This document shows positions 6,487 to 8,903 of a DNA stretch of 8,903 bases, piece after piece (position 1 is the stretch's first letter; every line of letters begins with the position of its first letter). A model generated the notes under the pieces. That model saw only the letters and a program-made list of their open reading frames with translations. It made no database searches and was not told where the DNA came from. This DNA is from an uncultured Oscillospiraceae bacterium (GTDB lineage Bacteria > Bacillota > Clostridia > Oscillospirales > Oscillospiraceae), in assembly GCA_949093475.1 (NCBI GenBank), contig CARXAY010000046.1, forward strand, positions 1-8,903, given 5' to 3'. The position numbers were made by a program, and so were the translations under genes.

Positions 6487-7545
6487 TCAGAGCGTCAATT
6501 GATCGAGACCGCCGGGCGCAGCAGGGACGCTCAGCCCCAAATGCTGATATGCCTTGACCGTCACGCACCGCCCCCGGGGGGTGCGGGTCAAAAAGCCAAG
6601 CTGCATAAGATATGGCTCGTACACGTCCTCCAGCGTCACCGATTCCTCGTTGATGGTGGCCGCCAAGGTGTCCAATCCCACCGGGCCGCCCCGGTAGTTG
6701 TCGATGATGCTGCGAAGCATCCGCCGGTCAACCGCGTCCAGCCCCAAGTGGTCTACCTCTAAAGCGGTGAGGGCCTCGTCCGCCACCTGACGGGTGATGA
6801 TGCCCCCCGCCTTCACCTGTGCAAAGTCCCGCACCCGGCGCAGCATACGGTTGGCGATCCGGGGCGTGCCCCGGGAGCGTTTGGCGATCTCCATCGCTCC
6901 CCCGTCCTCAATGGGCACTTCCAAAATGCCCGCCGAACGTTTCACGATCAGGGCCAGCTCCTCAGGGGTGTAAAGCTCCAGCCTCAGGGTGACCCCAAAG
7001 CGGTCGCGCAGGGGCGCGGAGAGCTGTCCCGCCCGTGTGGTCGCCCCGATGAGGGTGAACCGGGGCAGATCCAGCCGGATGGAGTTGGCCGACGGGCCTT
7101 TGCCGATGATGATGTCGATGGCGTAGTCCTCCATGGCGGGGTACAAGATCTCCTCCACCTGCCGGTTGAGGCGGTGGATCTCGTCCACAAAGAGGATGTC
7201 ATTCTCCTGAAGGTTGGTGAGCAGCGCCGCCAAGTCGCCGGGTTTTTCAATGGCCGGCCCGGAGGTGATGCGGATGTTCACCCCCATCTCGTTGGCGATG
7301 ATGCCGGAGAGGGTGGTCTTGCCCAGCCCCGGAGGGCCGTGGAGAAGAACGTGATCCAGCGGCTCGCCTCGCAGCTTCGCCGCCTGAATGAACACCGTCA
7401 GATTCTCCTTGGCCTTTTTCTGCCCGATGTACTCCCCAAGGGTCTTGGGGCGCAGAGAGCACTCCCCCTCGTCCTCGCGGAGAAGGGAGGTGGCTACCAA
7501 CGGCTGCTCCGTCTCAAAGCCGCTCTCGGAAAAGTCGATGCTCAA
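6487..7545 (-). CDS. ruvB: Holliday junction branch migration ATPase RuvB
   Basis: A hexameric AAA+ motor that drives branch migration of Holliday junctions together with RuvA. The 352-residue protein is complete. The Walker A motif GPPGLGKTT is at 70-78, Walker B LFVDEIHR at 118-125, sensor 1 GATTRAG at 167-173, the arginine-finger region LRDRFG at 179-184, and the sensor 2 region RGTPRIANR at 225-233. The C-terminal winged helix includes RGGPVGLDTLAATINEE and ends in PYLMQLGFLTRTPRGR. The N-terminal extension before the conserved LRPKTLGEYIGQ is about 30 residues. The start codon is TTG, supported by GAGGTGAG 5 nt upstream; the ATG further up (reverse strand about 7560) runs into a stop after two codons. 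It lies 26 nt after the lipoprotein gene and 24 nt before glmM. ruvA and ruvB are here separated by another gene. Confidence 0.97.
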   Translation of the reverse strand: MSIDFSESGFETEQPLVATSLLREDEGECSLRPKTLGEYIGQKKAKENLTVFIQAAKLRGEPLDHVLLHGPPGLGKTTLSGIIANEMGVNIRITSGPAIEKPGDLAALLTNLQENDILFVDEIHRLNRQVEEILYPAMEDYAIDIIIGKGPSANSIRLDLPRFTLIGATTRAGQLSAPLRDRFGVTLRLELYTPEELALIVKRSAGILEVPIEDGGAMEIAKRSRGTPRIANRMLRRVRDFAQVKAGGIITRQVADEALTALEVDHLGLDAVDRRMLRSIIDNYRGGPVGLDTLAATINEESVTLEDVYEPYLMQLGFLTRTPRGRCVTVKAYQHLGLSVPAAPGGLDQLTL

Positions 7546-7550
7546 GGGGT

Positions 7551-7558
7551 CTCACCTC
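7551..7558 (-). promoter_or_regulatory. Ribosome binding site that fixes the TTG start of ruvB
   Basis: Read on the - strand, GAGGTGAG ends 5 nt before the TTG at 7545. No in-frame ATG lies nearby: the ATG overlapping the upstream side of this site reads ATG-AGG-TGA and stops at once. This makes TTG the most likely ruvB start. Confidence 0.75.
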
Positions 7559-7571
7559 ATTTGTGTTTCTC

Positions 7572-7943
7572 TCATTCCCACCCGGTGGTCAGGGTCAGTT
7601 CATAGGTCGCGCCGTCCTCCACCGGAGTGGAATCCACGCCGGTCTCCACGCTCTCGCCGCCCTTGGTGAGACACCACCACTCCTGCTTGGCGTCGTCGGC
7701 GGTCTCGCCGTCCACCGTCTTGATGAACAGGCCGTAAGGGCCGTCCTCGCCGTCCACTAACTTCTCGTCGGTGAGGGCCTCCCCCAACATCTCCTTGTCG
7801 GTCTTGACGGTGAAGTCCTTGGAGCTGCCATCGCCGTGGACAACGGTGACGGTCACTGTGGCGCTGGCCGTCTTACCGCCGCAGGCACACAGAGCGAACA
7901 CCATCACAAGAGCAAGGGCAAGGGCTAAAACACGCTTTTTCAT
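7572..7943 (-). CDS. DUF4430-like lipoprotein encoded between ruvA and ruvB
   Basis: A 123-residue exported lipoprotein. Residues 1-20 are a lipoprotein signal peptide: KKR, a hydrophobic core, and the lipobox L18-C19-A20-C21, with Cys21 as the predicted lipidated residue after signal peptidase II cleavage. A Ser/Ala/Thr-rich stretch leads to a domain at about 45-120 whose motifs match DUF4430 (PF14478, related to the C-terminal domain of transcobalamin): GPYGLFIKTVDGETAD, then QEWWCLTKGGESVETGVDSTPVEDGATYEL. The family's ligand in Bacillota is not established for this protein; cobalamin or another small ligand is only a possibility. The start has a very strong AGGAGGA (reverse strand 7951-7957), 7 nt upstream. 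Gaps are 23 nt to ruvA and 26 nt to ruvB, with no terminator or promoter seen, so it appears to be a true member of the ruv transcript although its predicted place is the outer face of the membrane. Confidence 0.85.
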   Translation of the reverse strand: MKKRVLALALALVMVFALCACGGKTASATVTVTVVHGDGSSKDFTVKTDKEMLGEALTDEKLVDGEDGPYGLFIKTVDGETADDAKQEWWCLTKGGESVETGVDSTPVEDGATYELTLTTGWE

Positions 7944-7966
7944 ACCAAATTCCTCCTAAAATAAAC

Positions 7967-8572
7967 TTATTTAATCATTTTCTTCAATGCCTGACGGACG
8001 ATCTCCTCCAAGGGCAGGCTTTCCAGATCGATCCCCTTGAGGGCCACAGCCACCTCTTGGGCGGAATAGCCCAGCACGGCCAGCGCCGCGGCGGCCTCGC
8101 TGGCCTTATTTTGGGGGATGACGGTGACTCCGCTTCCCCCGTAGCTCTCCCCGCCGGCGGCGGGGAGCTGCCCCTTGGCCAGCTTATCCTTCAGCTCCAA
8201 GATCACCCGCTGGGCGATCTTTTTGCCCACCCCCTGCGCGGCGGTCAAGGCCCGCTCGTCCCCGGTGATGACGCTGGCGGCCAGCCCCTCCGGCGTGGTG
8301 GCGGACAGCATGGCCAGCGCCGCCTTCGGCCCAACCCCGGACACCCCCAGCAGCATTTGGAAGCAGCTCAGCTCGCTCTCGGAGGAAAAGCCGTACAGCT
8401 CCATGGCGTCCTCCCGAACGTTGAGGTAAGTATAGAGCTTGGCCTGCTGTCCCCGCTTGAGGTAGGACAGGGTGTTCTGGGTGGTGCGGCAGGCATACCC
8501 CACCCCGCCGCAGTCGATGACCGCCAGATGGGGCGCGATATGGGCCACCTCGCCCCGTACATAATAATACAT
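7967..8572 (-). CDS. ruvA: Holliday junction DNA-binding protein RuvA
   Basis: A tetrameric protein that binds four-way DNA junctions and loads RuvB rings on opposite arms. The 201-residue protein has the normal family length. The N-terminal OB-fold domain (MYYYVRGEVAHI to about 63) includes the acidic pin residues E54-D55 in NVREDAMELYGF. Domain II has two helix-hairpin-helix motifs, LLGVSGVGPKAALAML (74-89) and AAQGVGKKIAQRVILELKDKL (about 111-131). A flexible Gly/Ser/Pro linker (about 133-155) joins the small domain III (158-201), which contacts RuvB. The ATG at 8572 follows AGGTGA (reverse strand 8579-8584) by 6 nt. It begins 14 nt after the ruvC stop codon, which supports translation from one messenger. 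Confidence 0.97.
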   Translation of the reverse strand: MYYYVRGEVAHIAPHLAVIDCGGVGYACRTTQNTLSYLKRGQQAKLYTYLNVREDAMELYGFSSESELSCFQMLLGVSGVGPKAALAMLSATTPEGLAASVITGDERALTAAQGVGKKIAQRVILELKDKLAKGQLPAAGGESYGGSGVTVIPQNKASEAAAALAVLGYSAQEVAVALKGIDLESLPLEEIVRQALKKMIK

Positions 8573-8586
8573 CCGTGTTCACCTGC

Positions 8587-8903
8587 TTATACATGTAATA
8601 ATGACGTGCTGCTTCGGGCATGGCACAATGCAATGGCCACCGCGTCGGCGGCGTCGTCGGGCTTGGGCACGGCATTGAGGTGCAAAAGCCGCTTGGTCAT
8701 GTCCATCACCTGCCGCTTTTCCGCCTTGCCGTAGCCGGTCACCGCCGACTTCACCTGAGAGGGATCGTACTCGTAGATGGCCAGTCCCTCCCGCTCGGCC
8801 TCCGCCAAAATGACCCCCCGGGCTTGGGCCACCCCGATGCCGGTGGTGACGTTGTTGCCGAAGTAGAGCTTCTCAATGGCCATCACGTCAGGAGAAAACC
8901 GGG
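8587..8903 (-). CDS. ruvC: Holliday junction endonuclease RuvC, 5' end outside window
   Basis: Cleaves Holliday junctions symmetrically as a dimer and completes the RuvABC resolvasome. Only the C-terminal 104 residues are in the window; the frame stays open to the right edge (RFSPD precedes the first visible Met), so the N terminus and its first catalytic Asp lie beyond 8903. Two of the remaining catalytic sites are visible: the Glu in MAIEKLYFGNN and the C-terminal Asp pair in the DAAD sequence of KPDDAADAVAIALCH. QARGVILAEAE and the conserved VKSAVTGYGKAEKRQV segment also fit the family. It is the first visible gene of the ruvC-ruvA-lipoprotein-ruvB-glmM run, so the operon promoter is probably outside the window. 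The TAA stop at 8587 lies just ahead of the ruvA ribosome binding site. Confidence 0.96.
   Translation of the reverse strand, partial: RFSPDVMAIEKLYFGNNVTTGIGVAQARGVILAEAEREGLAIYEYDPSQVKSAVTGYGKAEKRQVMDMTKRLLHLNAVPKPDDAADAVAIALCHARSSTSLLHV

Noticed and set aside
8881..8886. A GTG or ATG at this position as the true start of ruvC.
   Set aside because: The frame is open to the window edge, and the residues before it (RFSPD) fit the RuvC segment leading to the catalytic Glu, so these are internal codons of a truncated view.

Overview
The window reads as ordinary chromosome of a GC-rich Bacillota (Firmicutes) of the class Clostridia, most likely the Oscillospiraceae/Flavonifractor-like group. 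The reasons are a SigH-type sporulation sigma factor, an SLH-domain surface protein, a small double zinc-ribbon protein typical of Clostridia, strong AGGAGG-type ribosome binding sites, and high-GC coding sequence broken by AT-rich spacers. The family assignment is inference from gene content, not from a marker comparison.

Layout. The left part (about 70-3938) is read on the + strand: guaB (IMP dehydrogenase), a long imperfect hairpin that looks like a dispersed REP-type element, a secreted CAP-domain protein with C-terminal SLH repeats, and a small alpha/beta hydrolase whose expected catalytic histidine is replaced by proline. A near-perfect bidirectional terminator (3961-3997) closes this block and also serves the convergent block on its right. 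Everything from 4018 to the end is on the - strand. In transcription order this is ruvC (5' part outside the window), ruvA, a DUF4430-like lipoprotein, ruvB, glmM, a SigH-like sigma factor and a double zinc-ribbon protein.

How the genes work together. RuvC, RuvA and RuvB form the Holliday-junction resolvasome. Their genes are spaced 14-26 nt apart with individual ribosome binding sites, so they look like one operon. That operon also carries the lipoprotein between ruvA and ruvB and continues into glmM, which supplies glucosamine-1-phosphate for peptidoglycan. The sigma factor has its own consensus SigA-type promoter just upstream of its start codon, so it can be expressed independently of glmM. 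guaB (GMP synthesis) stands alone functionally. The two genes after it share no evident pathway with it.

I found no mobile element with a transposase, no CRISPR array, no RNA gene, and no clear new multi-gene system. The points most worth a second look are the lipoprotein inside the ruv operon, the hydrolase with the missing histidine, the REP-like hairpin, and the very short leader predicted for the sigma-factor transcript.
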